Shown piece by piece: positions 10,336-22,729 of a DNA stretch of 64,000 nucleotides. Location: NCBI RefSeq assembly GCF_030272615.1, contig NC_081406.1:260763386-260827385 (forward strand). The letters are read 5' to 3'. The position numbers and the translations under genes are program-made. This stretch comes from Cryptomeria japonica (Eukaryota; Streptophyta; Pinopsida; Cupressales; Cupressaceae). A model generated the notes under the pieces. It was given only the letters and a program-made list of their open reading frames with translations. It ran no database searches and was not told where the DNA came from. Every line of letters starts with the position of its first letter. Position 1 is the stretch's first letter.

Positions 10336-12429
10336 AACTTACCTTCATCAAGGGATTAAAAAAACTCATTGGTTTCCCTTGCAAAAACCTTCATTGGTTC
10401 AAATCTCGTATCCAAATACTATTTCAATCTTCAAGGGTGGACCTATCATCTAGCGAGCTTGTGAGATTTTGCCAAGATCAAGAGGCAATGGAAAGCACAA
10501 ATAAGAGAGAACAAAATAGATGATAGAAATAAACTGTATTCTATCAAGATGAAAAATATGATCAACTGGATCATTAAGCATTCGTTACATACAATGAATA
10601 TGAGCCTGCTTATAAAGGCAAGGCTATATGGATATGTGAGCACACAAGCATGACACGTGGCTCAATAAGAAACAAGGGTAGGTAGGAAATAGGTGTGGGT
10701 AGGTAGGAGAAACAATATAATATTCCACATGAGGTGGATCACCCACTGAATGTGGAGTGTAACAACAAGATCAACACCATAAAAGGTGGAAATTCTCCTA
10801 CACACACTATCCCAATGTGGCACAAACACCCAAGTGTCTTATACCCAAACTACTATGAAATGCATTTCCTACGTAAACTTAAGTAAGTGTAATAATATCC
10901 AAGATGAATAATTATTTACACCAACAGAGCTAATTGGTTTGATAAAAAACAGGGAGATGCACCTTATTGTTTGTGAGCACTCGCATGTCATTAAAGATGA
11001 AAATAAAACCAATTACAAGAAAAAAGATCAACAAAATTAATTGTGGCAATAGAAGAATGAATAAAATGAGTTGGAACAACAAGTGGGTAACGATATAAAT
11101 GAAGAGTTGATGTTCTTGTTTGATGGGCTTACTTATTTGTTGATAATGATGAAGAGAGAACTCACAACCATATCAATATATGACTCAAAGAAACAAAAAT
11201 CTAGTTTGATGAGTTGGAATGAGGGTGATTTTTGTGATGTTGGGAATATGTTTTCCTATTTGATAATGCGGCCAATGAAAATCCCCAGCCTAGGGATCTT
11301 GGTGACATCTTGGATGAATAAGGATGTGTATTCAATAGAGAGGAATTAGATGCATTAGCTTGTGGCATTGATTACTCATAACATAAGTCAATAAGTTATT
11401 GTAATGGTGAAGAATTTTTTTTCTTGTTTAATGACTTGCCTTCTTTTATTCCATTTTCAAAGTTTGAGGATAGTAATTATGTTTCTATGCATGAGAATAA
11501 CATGTATGTTGTTGTTGATGAGGATAAAATCATTTTGGATAGCATGGATAAGGTATTTGTATGTGGAAGATAGATTTTTCAATAGGCCTAAACATATTAC
11601 ATCCAATCGCTAACAAGGGAAAGGAATTAAAATAGATAGACAACTTGAGGAATTCATTTCTTCATTTGAAGTGTCTCATAAATCCAAGGTTTGTGATAAT
11701 AAGACATGCATCAACACATGTAACTCTGAGGTATTTTGGTTTCCACTATCCTTGAATATAACAAGAATAAATATGAGGTCTTCATTCAAGATGAAGATGT
11801 GAAGTTTTACATTAGGGATAATATGCCTAAACTTTAATGTTTCACTTGGAACTATATACCAATTAAATTAATTATGTTGAAAATCAACATATGTATCAAG
11901 AAAATAATTTTATTGTTTCTCAAATTAATAGTATGTAGTTTCAAATTTTATGTTTGATGTGTAGATCAACAAACATGTATGACATATATTGTATCACTAT
12001 GTGAGCTAGAGACTTTCTTTTTCGATTTTATCTCATGTTATGAAGAGGTCATCTATTATAGCAGTGACATGCTTGTGGGTGGGAAAGGTGTATTTTCCTC
12101 TACAAACTATGTTTGTTTTGTTGATAATCTACTTCCAAAAAAAATATCTTTATTGTTGTATGTATGCATTATGCATCATTAAATGAATTTGGCACTTATG
12201 ATTTTTGGTGACTCTATAGTGACAAAGTTTATAGTGAGGTAATCCTTCGCTATATAGGTAACATGTGTGACTTGATGCATGTATAAAAAAGATCTTTCAT
12301 GGTGATAGTCAAGAATTAAAGGCAGCTAGATCAATTAATTCAAAATATTTATCTTTAACTAAGGTAAGATACGGCAACCATCATCCAGGTTTGTAGATAT
12401 TTGTATTTATTAGTCTAGTTGTTCTTTTT
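10336..12429. other. degenerate flank with a minus-strand LTR-like part and coding relics
   Basis: On the minus strand, CCTTTATAAGCAGGC (revcomp of about 10,600-10,616) looks like an LTR TATA box, and a GAAAGCACAAATAAGAG-type stretch lies near 10,494, so 10.45-10.9 kb is probably an old LTR. No partner or ends were found. From 11,071 to about 11,570 the plus strand holds short open pieces in shifting frames, including one that reads as an acidic segment with an FNDLPSFIPF-like core. They look like an eroded retroelement polyprotein but match no named domain with confidence. Confidence 0.3.
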
Positions 12430-12537
12430 TTTAATGATGTGTTCTTGCATACTCTTCATAACAACATAGGATGAAGGTGGTTCCTACAAGTAATTGAATC
12501 GTGGTTGCGAGATGACAGGTTGTGAAGTCACTTATAG

Positions 12538-13400
12538 TCAATATTGAGGTGCACTGACAACTTGTGGCATGGATTGCATAGGTGGGGGTATGGATGATGT
12601 TGGTACTACATAACTCATGCTCTTGATCATAACCTGTGTGATAGGTGGTGGCAGATAGCTAGGCATGTTGGTGGTCCAATCCAGACCTTGTGTGGACGAT
12701 AAGGTCAAGGATCGCGTGACTAGATTGACAAAAGGTGTAACATGAACCACACTAGAAATCATGGGCATTTATGTCATCATGGGCATCAAAGATATAAGTT
12801 GCGTGAATGGTGCAATCATGGGTGCGGTGTGAATAACTCCCCTCAAAGATGGTAGTGGTGTGAACCCTGTCGAGTTGGTATAAAAGGGTTGATAATGCCT
12901 TCCCAATGTACCCAAAGGTGGTAGTCCCATTGATACAAATTGGGTACTCTATGGTGGTAGCAATATTGACGTTTGAACTTCTTGTTGAATTGAAAATGAT
13001 AATGGGGATTCCTAGGGATGTACTTTCTCTTGAGGAGGTTTCAATGAAATAGTAATCATAGGTGTATCGAGTGATGAAACAGTCATTCATTGGGCAACCA
13101 TATTTACAAATATGAGGTTCTTATGACTTTCAATTATTTTGTCCACCATTTAAGCATTATCTAGATTTGAGAGGAATTGATCAATGAGAATTACTTGGAC
13201 ATATGTCTCATCAAGTTGATTAACCATAGTTTTATCAGAGACAATCGGATTAAGTGGATCATAACTAATAGGAATGCCTTTAGACATAATGGGATTGATT
13301 CCCAAACCAGGATTCAATTGTGAGTTGGAAAATCCTACTCCAAATTGAGCGAATTGTTGTTACATTGCTTGTATAGATCGAGACAGAGTGGTGACAAGCA
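12538..13400 (-). pseudogene. gag: Gypsy gag-like relic (element E), minus strand
   Basis: Read on the minus strand, the sequence gives a Pro, Met and Ser-rich polypeptide broken by scattered stops. It is low in hydrophobic blocks and resembles the variable N-terminal part of Tat/Athila-type gag proteins, such as the Pro/Gly-rich part of Gypsy A's gag. It is cut at 13657 by the insertion of Gypsy A. By position it follows a long leader that continues at 22730-24858 and 47915 onwards, which fits a minus-strand Gypsy element whose 5' LTR ends at 49508. The gag assignment is an inference from composition and order, not from a conserved motif. Confidence 0.35.
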
Positions 13401-13662
13401 TGAACTGTGGAATGAAAAGATGCGATGATGGAAAAGCAACGCTAAAGTCAAGGATTGGATTGATTGACTGATTCAATCAAATTAATGAAATGATTGATGA
13501 AATAGGAGCAATGACTGAACCCAAGATGGATTGATTGGGAGATTGGCACTCAAATTATAATTGGATGAACTCTAAATAGAGAAATATGACATTGAATTTA
13601 CTCAAGAGGATACACTCAAGCAACAAGATAGATCAATGTGAATCAAACCTCTAGCTCGAGGT

Positions 13663-14802
13663 TGTAGTGGAGGATTTTTTTTACCTCAAAGATGATAAAC
13701 CCAAGAGGACAAACTGATCCTCCAGTACCTCACTTATACTGGCGCTAAGGGTGATCCATGGGATGAAAACAACAAACTAAGCTAACAAACTACAAACAAG
13801 ACTCCTAGATGACTCTGTTGAGTCTTTGTCCTTGGGACAAGGGCACGGAGCTAGGACACTAGCGTGGCATGTTGTCATCCTATATGGATGAGACACAGAA
13901 GTCATACGGAAATGATAAAACAACTAAACTAACTGACTAGATAGTACGAAAAATGAAATAAACAAAATATTGCAGAATGCGAAATGAAAGAGTAAGATAA
14001 GTGAGGATAATAAAAACTCACAGTTGGTCCATGATAGAAGCCTCCCACAAGATGATAGATTTTCCACGACTGTAAGCCTACACACAAGCAAGAAGGGAAA
14101 ATGTTGGGGTTGTGTTTTGGAGTCTCCTAAAGTCAGACCCCCATTTTGGTGTTTTCACCCCCATAGACAACCCAGAGAATAGCCATAGGAAAGAGAAAAT
14201 GATAGAGATAAAATGATAAAAAAAATATAGATATGATAATAGATTCGAAGTAAAGAAATGAAAATGTGTAAATAAATTGAATATAGGCGAGTAAACTCCC
14301 CTTCTAGGATTCATGAAGATGACACTATGAGTCGTTCAAGAGACTGCAACAATGGTAGACTGTAGAGTGCTGGAAAAGCTGTGAATATTGCTCAATAAGA
14401 TCACCAAGAGCTCCAACCTACAAGAAGTGATCTCAAAATACCAAAAGATCCCAAAAATGTCATCAAACTAGAGAGATATAGGCTCTGGAGCAAAAGCCAA
14501 CGTCGGTGCGCACATGCAAGGGTGTTACGATTCCTTCCAAGCGCAGGCATAACTCTCAAACATTCACCTGCGAACTATTAAATTCATAGGACATCTTCAC
14601 ATCACACAAACATCTCCACATCGCTCTATATACAGTTTCAAAGGTGACAGGTCGACAGAGTTGGTGAAATACCATTTTGAAGCTAACAAAGTGATCCCGA
14701 GTGGAAAAAAGGATAAAGATGACGGTACATGACCTTTGATGACATGGAGGAAAGCACCATTTGTTGTCATGAATTGTGCTAAGTATAATTTTTTATATTA
14801 TA
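13663..14802 (-). repeat. 3' LTR of Gypsy A
   Basis: On the plus strand it runs from TGTAGTGGAGGA to TTATA. On the minus strand it begins TATAAT where the other LTR begins TGTAAT, so its terminal TG has become TA. The interior is clearly homologous to 21590-22724 throughout, with scattered substitutions. Confidence 0.88.
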
Positions 14803-14818
14803 TTTTGTCCCCACTTTA
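14803..14818 (-). other. polypurine tract of Gypsy A
   Basis: On the minus strand TAAAGTGGGGACAAAA sits directly before the 3' LTR. This is the usual AAAGTGGGG-type tract of plant Gypsy elements and fixes the element's orientation. Confidence 0.8.
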
Positions 14819-17730
14819 GCAAGCATGTCTTTGCTGAGAGATGCGAAGCTAAAGTAGAGGAAGATAAAGGACAAGTCGCAACAAGAAGGCAGAATTTCAT
14901 TGATCAGATGAGGTTGCCCCCAATGAGAAGTTTGAAATAGATATTGCTAACCGATACATCACAAACATGCTACCTACAGACTAACATGTCAAATGATAAG
15001 ATAAAGGATAGATTTAAGATAGATGATAGATAAGATAGCATAACAGAAAAGAACCTCGCTTTGGAGGAAATCCCCTTGTTATGAAAAGATACAAGTTAAG
15101 TGGTCATCGTGATGCGAGATACACCAGTATGGATAGCAAAGTGTGTTATGCTAGATAGTCATATGATAGGGCGAGATTGCACCAACATGGGTAGCGATAC
15201 GCTAGATAGCCATGTGATAAAGAGATGATTCATGCTAGTATGGATAACCATATGATAGGGTGAGATTTTGGCCGCATGGGTAGCGATACACTAGATAGCC
15301 ATGTGATTGGGTGAGATTAAAGATAGATTTGATAAGCAGCAGATTGGCCCCTACAAGGGAAAACATAAAAAATATATATATATCAAATGGTTTGGCCCCC
15401 ACTTAGGAAAACATGAAAAAAAAAAATATAAAGTGGTTTGGCCCCCACCTAGGAAAGCATGAAAAAATGATCAGTCAAAAACACAAATACAAAAGGCTAA
15501 ATGACAAATGTAGATTATGCAAAAATGCAGATATGATGGACCCCCCATAAGAGTGATATGCAAGTTATTCTAAGGAGAAGAGCAGTTGTGGCATGTCAAC
15601 ATAGCGAGATGTTTTCGTGGAATGCCACTAGTAGCTAGTGGCACATAAATGTCTACAACATCGATGATGAATGCAAGAGGACAGGGGGATCTGATAGTTT
15701 GGCATTAGAATGAATATCACTAAGAAAAGATATATAATAGTGATAGCAAGATGGGTATATCATCATAGCACCAAAGTTATCAGATCTAAAGAAGAGAACA
15801 TGAAAACAAAGATAAAATGAAAAAAATTGGGTCAACATGGAAGAAGGCCCAAAATACCCCCAACGCATTGCATCATCCCCAAACATCAAAAAAGCAAGAT
15901 ACGACAGATAGAAGAAGTAGAGAGACAAATAGAAGAAGACATAAAAATAGAAAATATCCTGTATCTGAGCACCTATGGAGTATTGCGGGTCCTCTAGGAG
16001 AGCACAAAAGATAAAGACAGTCAACCTCTCATATCCAAGTACCTATGGAGTAACCTGGGTCCTCCAAGAGGCAACAAATGTATAAAATAAGCATAGGGGA
16101 ACACAATCAAGCATACACACAAAAATGATGGAGGTAAAGGATAAATATCCTAAAGTTTGACCCATAGGAGATCATCATCCTCCCAATATAGATTATAGGG
16201 AGAAGGGGTACAAGCTCGAAGAGGGACCACCAAAAGAGCTTCACCAAGTGCCTCACCAGTAGCAAGGGCAACATATGCATCCATAGTCTCGGAGGAGGCA
16301 AGGGTCAATGATCGTGTGAAAATCATAGACAAGGCTAGGATGTCCTCCAAGTAGTGGTACAAGCAAGCCTCCATAGAGGAATTAGGTGACTAAATTAGAG
16401 AAGATGAAATAACAGCAAGACTATCAGCCTCCATGAGAGGGACAGTGACAAACTCAGGAGAAGTTGGAGCCTTCTCAATCACACACATAGAGATAGGCAA
16501 AGCAACAAGAACTAAAAAAACAAGATAAAAGGATGAGGAACATACCTGCGAGGGTTTCCACTGTCTAAACTATAGAATGAGGCCCTACTCAATCTTGCAC
16601 TTAGGTCGGATAGGAGAAGCAAGTCTCCTATTGACTGTAGTAGGTTGGAGGACCCTAGGAAAACTTTGATGCTAGAATGGCTATGAAACAAGGGGAGCAG
16701 ACAAAGTTGCACTTGACACCACCTGCATATGTAGCATATCAATGGGTCGAGACAATGGAGGTACGTTTGAAAAGGAGGTGATGAGGGGTGGATCCAATTA
16801 AGGAGCAATCAAAACCTACACCCGCTTAGGGGGAGGCTCATCAACAGGCCTTGAAGAAGTGGGAAGCGAAACCAAAGATGATGTAGAAACAAGAGCGGCA
16901 AAGGAAACAAGATCTGATGCAATAGAATTGGGTGTTGGAGATGCACCAACAAATTGCAAGGCAACCTTGTGCTCATGAGCCATGGCCCATTGATAATGCT
17001 TACGCTCACACGCACGCTAATTATGATGAAGATCAGGGCCACTGATTGAAGCCTAAGAGGACTCAGGAGCGTCATGCTCCATAAGAGAGGCCTCTGGAAC
17101 CATGTCGGGGATAGGAGAAGGCCCAACCAATGGAACAAGAGGTGCATTTGAGATAGGTACTAGATTTAGAGTAGTAGGCACCCTACCTCACTTCAGTTAA
17201 GGAGCAGTGGGAGGAATTAAGGGTGTCGATGCGGGTTGTCAAGTTGGAACAAGCGGTGATGAATGAACATGAGAAGAACGCCTCCCTTGTTTGTATCGAG
17301 AGGGCCAAGGGATATCGACCATGATCAGGAGCTCGAAGGGAGCACACGCCATGGACTTTGACAATGTGGTTTCCTTCCACTTGTCTGTGTTGGGTCCAGT
17401 CACAAGAACAAAAGAAACCACCAAAGGTTGTGCAGTCTGGGGTGGATAGGGAGGTCTATTGAGAGGGACACACATAGCCTCAATTCCTGATGATGAAGGG
17501 ACATGAGGAACCACCCACTCCAAGACATGAATAGATGGAGTAGAGGTTGATGCAGGAAGAGGCAAAAAATAGATAGGCTAAGTTGACTTAGGATCCAACT
17601 CCCCCATCTTATACTAGTAATAAGTGTGATACATTAGATCACCATGAGAAAGCATGGGTCCCATTAGAGCAGGCCAAAAATGATCTAGTGAAAAATCCCC
17701 ACGGGTTACCAGGGGTCGATATCCAGTATC
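14819..17730 (-). other. post-protease part of Gypsy A without enzyme domains
   Basis: Minus-strand frames between 17,565 and about 16,400 read as a Pro, Ser, Ala and Leu-rich linker with several stops; none shows the reverse transcriptase, RNase H or integrase signatures seen in Gypsy B. From about 15,100 to 15,320 there is a diverged tandem repeat with units containing GGGTAGCGATAC and CTAGATAGCCATGTGAT. From 15,380 to 15,470 a shorter A-rich repeat (TGGCCCCCACYTAGGAAA) is present. Confidence 0.6.
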
Positions 17731-18117
17731 CTATAAGACATGCATCAAACCCTCATGAGAAAACTTAAGACATTTATGAATCACTGAAGGGACCATGTCC
17801 ATAGAAATCAACCAGGGAATGCCTAGTTTAACCTGAAATAGGTCTGATTTGGGAATGATCACAAATGTAGATGACACAGACTTGGGTCCCACAAGGACCG
17901 TCAAGGCAATGCTACCCAAAGGAGGAATGGAAAAACTATCATGCGTCCCCAGGGTTTCTCGACACTCATCATATGGAAGCCTATGCCAAGCATTTATAAA
18001 TAGAGTCTCCTTTGTGATAACATTGACTCTGCAAGATGAGTCAACCATCACAATTGTGACACTTTGACTGTTCAACTTAGCAGGGATGTACAAAGGAGCT
18101 GGCTCTCCATAGGGCAT
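17731..18117 (-). pseudogene. Gypsy A retropepsin-like protease
   Basis: An open minus-strand frame of 128 codons matches the aspartic-protease fold of plant Gypsy polyproteins. It has the catalytic-loop region VMVDSSCRVNVITKE (Asp-Ser-Ser where Asp-Ser/Gly-Gly is expected), then ALTVLVGPKSV and the flap-distal LGIPWLISMDMVPSVIHKCLKF, which corresponds to the family's LGRPWIH...S..HQ..KF block. The Gly-to-Ser change in the active-site triad makes activity unlikely. It lies downstream of the gag relic, separated by an inserted segment of about 1.2 kb. The start ATG is probably internal to a longer polyprotein frame. Confidence 0.7.
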
Positions 18118-18169
18118 CTAGAGGGGTGAATGACAAGTCAAAAACCTTCTCCTTCTGGCTAGGAGGTGT

Positions 18170-19390
18170 AAGGAAAGTAAAGTGCAAAAAATGCCTTCCT
18201 AATGTTAATTTCTTAGAGGAGAAAAGCATATATGTGCTTCAATTCAAATTATAGCAACTTAAGATACACAATGCAAGATAAACAAAGCAACATGAAAAAC
18301 ACAATCACAGAGTAGTACACTAGAATTCACGTGCGAAAACCCTTACGGGTCAAAAACCCACAGACCAAAGCAATCTCTTGTATTACAGTAAAAAACTATT
18401 TACATACAAGTTACAAATTTTCAAGCTTTGATCTAGTCTTTGTTTAAGCAGCAATAGTTCAAAAGATTATGTTCACAATCTGCTTTTCAATTCAACATTA
18501 CAGAATTACCAATTCGACACTCAACCTCTCTGCACAATGACAAGAATCAATATCTCAACAACCTATCATCCAACACGATCAACAACTCTTCTCTTCAATC
18601 ATTTTCCAGACATTTATATGTCTCTGTCGAAAATAGTTTGATTCAGTTACCACATCTCCAACCGTCGAACTTCCTCAAATTATCAATAACATCCCATATT
18701 GTCTCCATCGCTTCCTCTAATTCATTCCAGTTTCTGCCAATCACCTACATATAGCTCAACAAGTCATCTCACATTCGGTCATGGTCCCCACCTCAATCGC
18801 TTTTAGCTTCACTTATCAGCGACAACCATTCTAACATCTCACGGGATGTCGAGATGAGTATGTATCCTGCTCCCCTAGTTAGCCCGCAATTCTTCTTGAG
18901 AACCCTCAGATTACCTACAAGTTGGGAGGGAAAACAGGCCTCCTTGCTTCCCTATTAGCCCACAATGCAACTATTTGATCCTTGTTCACTATGCGAGGTG
19001 ATGGGAAGAAACTTCCCTTCACCCTCCAACTTTATCCCATAATACACTTGTGTTATCCAAACAACCCTCACTGGGTGGTGGGGAAGATCAAGTTGTCTAT
19101 CTTCTACTACCCCATAAATCTTCTTACTAGACCCTTAGAGTCTCACAGGGTGGTAGGAGGGAGACCAAGTCTCCTTATTCCCTCTATCCTGCGACCCTAT
19201 TCATCATGCCTTTGTCAAGCTATAGGGTTAAATAGGAAAGACTAAGTTTCCTTTCCCTGCTATCTCGTAGCACTTTATACTTTGATTCTCAGGCTGGTAT
19301 ATAACACAAAGGTTATTCAATTCCCTTCGAAGATCATCAATAACACAAACGTTATCCACATCAAACTGCTCATTTTAGAGACCAAGTGCC
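18170..19390 (-). repeat. probable Copia LTR fragment inserted between Gypsy A gag and protease
   Basis: The gag and protease frames of Gypsy A are separated by about 1.2 kb with no coding signal. On the minus strand this part contains GTGGGTTTTTGACCC and GTAAGGGTTTTCGCACGTG (near 18,330-18,365), which resemble the conserved GTGGTTTTTCCC...GGGTTTCCACGT block of the Copia LTRs in this window, followed by AGTGTACTACTCTGTG. A second part (18,850-19,260) is a C-rich array with repeated GGTGGTGGG/GGTGGTAGGAGG-type words. No target duplication or clear ends were found, so the boundaries are approximate. Confidence 0.4.
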
Positions 19391-19404
19391 ATCTGTTTGA
19401 GATT

Positions 19405-21271
19405 TCAACCAGTAATTTTGAGACACCCATTCTCAATAGAAGGAGAATAAATAGGAGTGATGGTGAACATGTTCACAAATTGACCATCATCTGAGGAAGG
19501 ATCCGATGCGAAAATAAAAATTTTTGAATGCGTGGGAAATAGATCAATGTAGATCCGCAAATCCCTATTAGTCTTATCAACATATTTGTTTGACTTATGT
19601 TTACGTGCATCAGCTTTAATCATCCCACTATCGATGTGGTCTTGGATAATATTTCAAAGATGATAACATTCCTTAGTTTCTTAGCCAGGCACACAATGGT
19701 AATGGAGAAATTTTGACCCATCATACCAGTGCGGATAGGGTTTGTTATCAGCCAGCGGTTGAACCTCAAGAAGGGTAATCATATTATCTTTTAATAATCA
19801 TTACATAATGCTTAGGTAAGAATCATTCAATTTAGTGAAGGATCTATTTTGTTGTGATCCCTGTGGGACAACCACAACCTTGTTCTTTCTAGACCCTTCT
19901 GTGGACAAGCCTACAAAAGACCCACCAGGAGGGTTCGAAGTAGAGTCTCTGAACTACGTCATGGTGTGCTGGTAGTCTATAAGTGCGAAACACATATTAG
20001 CAAAGTTCTGGTAATGATTAAGAGATAGTGTCTCCCTTAATGTCAGCTTCAAATTGCCAATGAACATCCTCTGTAATTTTCTATCTGGCAATGCAAAGGG
20101 GATTCTAGTAGAGATCTATTGATACCTTGAGATAAAGTCTGTGATCTTTTCATTGGGATTCTGCTTATAGTGAAAAAGGTCAACGATAGTGACCCTGCTG
20201 TCGATGTTAGCCTGAAATCGTCTAAGAAACAGATCCATGAGCTAATCAAAGGTACGAATAGAATGATTTGGTAAGGACATATACCACTCTAACACAGTCC
20301 CCTTAAGGGATCACGAGAATACTTTAAGCAACACAAAGTCCAAGTTGTGGTAATTGCTACACATGGTCATGAAAGAATAAATGTGCACATTAGGGTCCCC
20401 ATCACCATTGGACGTCTTGAATTTCAATGATTCAGTCACGAAAGGAAGGATGGTGTTTAGGATAATGATATCAAGGGGACTCTTCCTATAATATGCAAGC
20501 ATAGATGATTGACCAGAAGTAGAGTCCAGGTTTGTGGGCTATAATTGTAACTCCACCGTGTTTTGTAAGATGGTGTTCAAGACTGGATTAGTGGGCAGAG
20601 GAGGCAGAGGTAGGCCAGATGTGCCACCACCTCCACCGGCACTTCCAAGGGAACCAATGCCACCACCTCCACCAACACCAACAAGAGAACCAGTGCCACT
20701 AGCAAAGGTCATACTAATACTGAATGTAGAGACCTGAGCTGCAACAGAGGTAGAGGTCAAACTACTTGACATAACCATATACCTCAAGGGAGTGGTCAAG
20801 GCATTGATGCTAGGAATGGTAGGCCCAGGGTTGACCATGTATACTATCAAACTAGGCATGTCAACACCCAACTGAGAACTACAAATGTTAAACTAGACAT
20901 CCTGTGGGGATGCATCTGCCAAGGGTACATGGTTTTTGACAATGAGATAATTCCCTCAGCATCTCTAAACCTTTCTTGTCTGAGATAAGCATGTCTCTCA
21001 AAGTATTAACTACATTCCCAACTATAGGAAGGACATTCTCCTAATTTAGGAAACCTTTGAAATCTCTCAGGTTCTCCTCTAGAGACTGAATCTTGTCAAA
21101 GTCAATAGTGATAGCAAAATCGTGATCAATAACAGGGGGAGAAGGCGGTGGAGAGTTCGTCAAGGAGTTGTTTTGAGAACTAGAAGTTGATGAGCCTCCC
21201 ATGAAAGGTATTTGGAGACTATAAGAGGGAAAAGGCTCATTGGAGTTAGGCAAAGGGTTTTTGATCATCAT
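19405..21271 (-). pseudogene. gag: Gypsy A gag with retrotransposon-gag core and zinc-knuckle relic
   Basis: Frames on the minus strand from 21,271 downwards give, in order: an acidic N-terminus; a Pro/Gly-rich segment with GVGGGGGIGSLG repeats (20,640-20,700); then the retrotransposon-gag core around 20,470-20,090. Its hallmarks are FKTSNGDGDPNVHIYSF, WYMSLP, FDQLMDLFLRRF and YKQNPNEKITDFI. A stop follows within the core and the frame then continues. Near 19,700-19,620 a Cys/His pattern followed by IIQDHIDSG corresponds to the single zinc-knuckle tail typical of Tat-type gag. Several in-frame stops make it non-functional. This protein would form the particle and bind RNA. Confidence 0.7.
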
Positions 21272-21574
21272 GTCAGATAGAAGAGGACTGTAATGATCAA
21301 AAGGGAAACTCTACCTCGATAACCTCTTGACTTCGACTCCTATGGCAGTCTGGGTTGTAAAGCTCATAGATAAGCCTCACGACACTAAGACTAGACTACA
21401 TGGACATGAAATATTTTGTCTTCTATGAAAGCTTACTAATCAGAAAGATGAAGAGGATAATGAAAATGCTAGACAAAGATGCAAACTATGTTTTAGATTT
21501 TATAATTTTAGATTTTAAATTTATGCAATGAGCTATATGATAAAACACGATGCAAAAATAAAATTAGCTTCATG

Positions 21575-21589
21575 TCGGGTTCACTAAAA
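21575..21589 (-). other. primer-site region of Gypsy A
   Basis: On the minus strand TTTTAGTGAACCCGAC directly follows the 5' LTR. Gypsy B has TTTGGTGAACC at the equivalent place (33335). The likely ancestral TGGTGAACC has become TAGTGAACC here by G to A. The cognate tRNA was not identified. Confidence 0.55.
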
Positions 21590-22724
21590 TGTAGTGGAGG
21601 AAATTTTTCACCTCAAAGATGATAAACCCAAGAGGAAAAATTGATCCTCCAGTACATCACTTATACAAGCATTGAGGGTGAGCCAGGGGATGAAAACAAC
21701 AAACTAAGTAATAGACTACAAACAAACCTCTTGGATGATTATGTTGAGTCTCTATCCTCGAGATGAGCACATGGAGATGGGACACCAGCGCGGCACATTG
21801 TCATTCTGTATGGATGGGACACATAAGCCATACATAAATGAGAAAATGACTAAACTGACTGACTAGATAGTACGGAAAATGAAATAAATAAAATATTGCA
21901 GAATGCAAAATGAAAGAGTAAGATAAGGGAGGATAATAAAAACTCACAGTTGGTCCAAGATAGAGTCCTCTTGCAAGATTATAGCTTTTCCACCACTGCA
22001 AGCCTACAAACATGCAAGAAGGAAAATATTGGGGGTGTTTTTTTTAGTCTGCCTAAGTTAGATCCCCTTTTTGGTGTTTCCACCCCCACAGGAAACCCAC
22101 AGAATAGCCACGGGAAAGAGAAAATGACCTAGAGATAAAATGATAAAGACAATATAGATATGATAATAGATTCAAAGTAAAGAAATAAAAATGTGTAAAC
22201 AAATTGAGTACATGTGAGTAAACTCCCCTTCTACGATTTGTGAAGATGACACTATGAGTTGCTCAAGAGACTGCAACAATGGTGGACTATAAGTTTTGGA
22301 AAATTTGTGAATGTTGCTCACGAATATCATCAAGAGCCCCAACTAGCAAGAAGTGATCTCAAAATGCCAAAAGAGCCCAAAAAAGCCATCAAATGGGAGA
22401 GATATAGGCTCTGGACCAAAAATTGGCGTTGGTGGGCACATGAAGGGGTGTTATAATTCCTTTCGGCCATAGGCATAATGCTCAAATGGCCACCTATGGA
22501 CTATCAAATTTGCGGGATGTTAGCGAGCTTCGCAGACGTCACTGTGCCATGCTATAGTCCCAAAGGTGACAGGTTGAGAGAGTTGGTGAAATACTAGTTT
22601 GAAGCTGACAAAGCGATCCCAAGTGGACAAAAGGACAAAGATGGCGGTACACGACCTTCGATGATATGGAGGAAAGCACCATTTGTTGTGATGAATTATG
22701 CCACATGTGATTTTTGATATTACA
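21590..22724 (-). repeat. 5' LTR of Gypsy A
   Basis: It is delimited by TGTAGTGG at 21590 and ATATTACA at 22724 on the plus strand; on the minus strand it starts TGTAATATC and ends CCTCCACTACA. The target duplication GAGGT follows at 22725-22729. Confidence 0.88.
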
Positions 22725-22729
22725 GAGGT

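Larger units (their letters stand above)
13663..22724 (-). mobile_element. Gypsy A: non-autonomous Ty3/Gypsy element (gag and protease only)
   Basis: Direct repeats 13663-14802 and 21590-22724 are flanked by a perfect 5-bp target duplication GAGGT (13658-13662 and 22725-22729). The orientation is minus: the purine tract AAAGTGGGGACAAAA abuts the left LTR and the primer site abuts the right one. Moving right to left, the interior holds a leader, a gag with a retrotransposon-gag core, a foreign LTR-like segment, a retropepsin, and 2.9 kb of Pro/Ser-rich non-enzymatic sequence. No reverse transcriptase, RNase H or integrase motif was found, so it depends on an autonomous relative such as Gypsy B. 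Confidence 0.9.

Noticed and set aside
10391-10408. tRNA B-box-like GGTTCAAATCTC
   Set aside because: No A box or cloverleaf could be built around it.
20539-20871. Gly-rich frame suggesting a Gly-rich RNA-binding protein
   Set aside because: It lies in the Gypsy A gag frame order and is explained as its variable Pro/Gly-rich segment.
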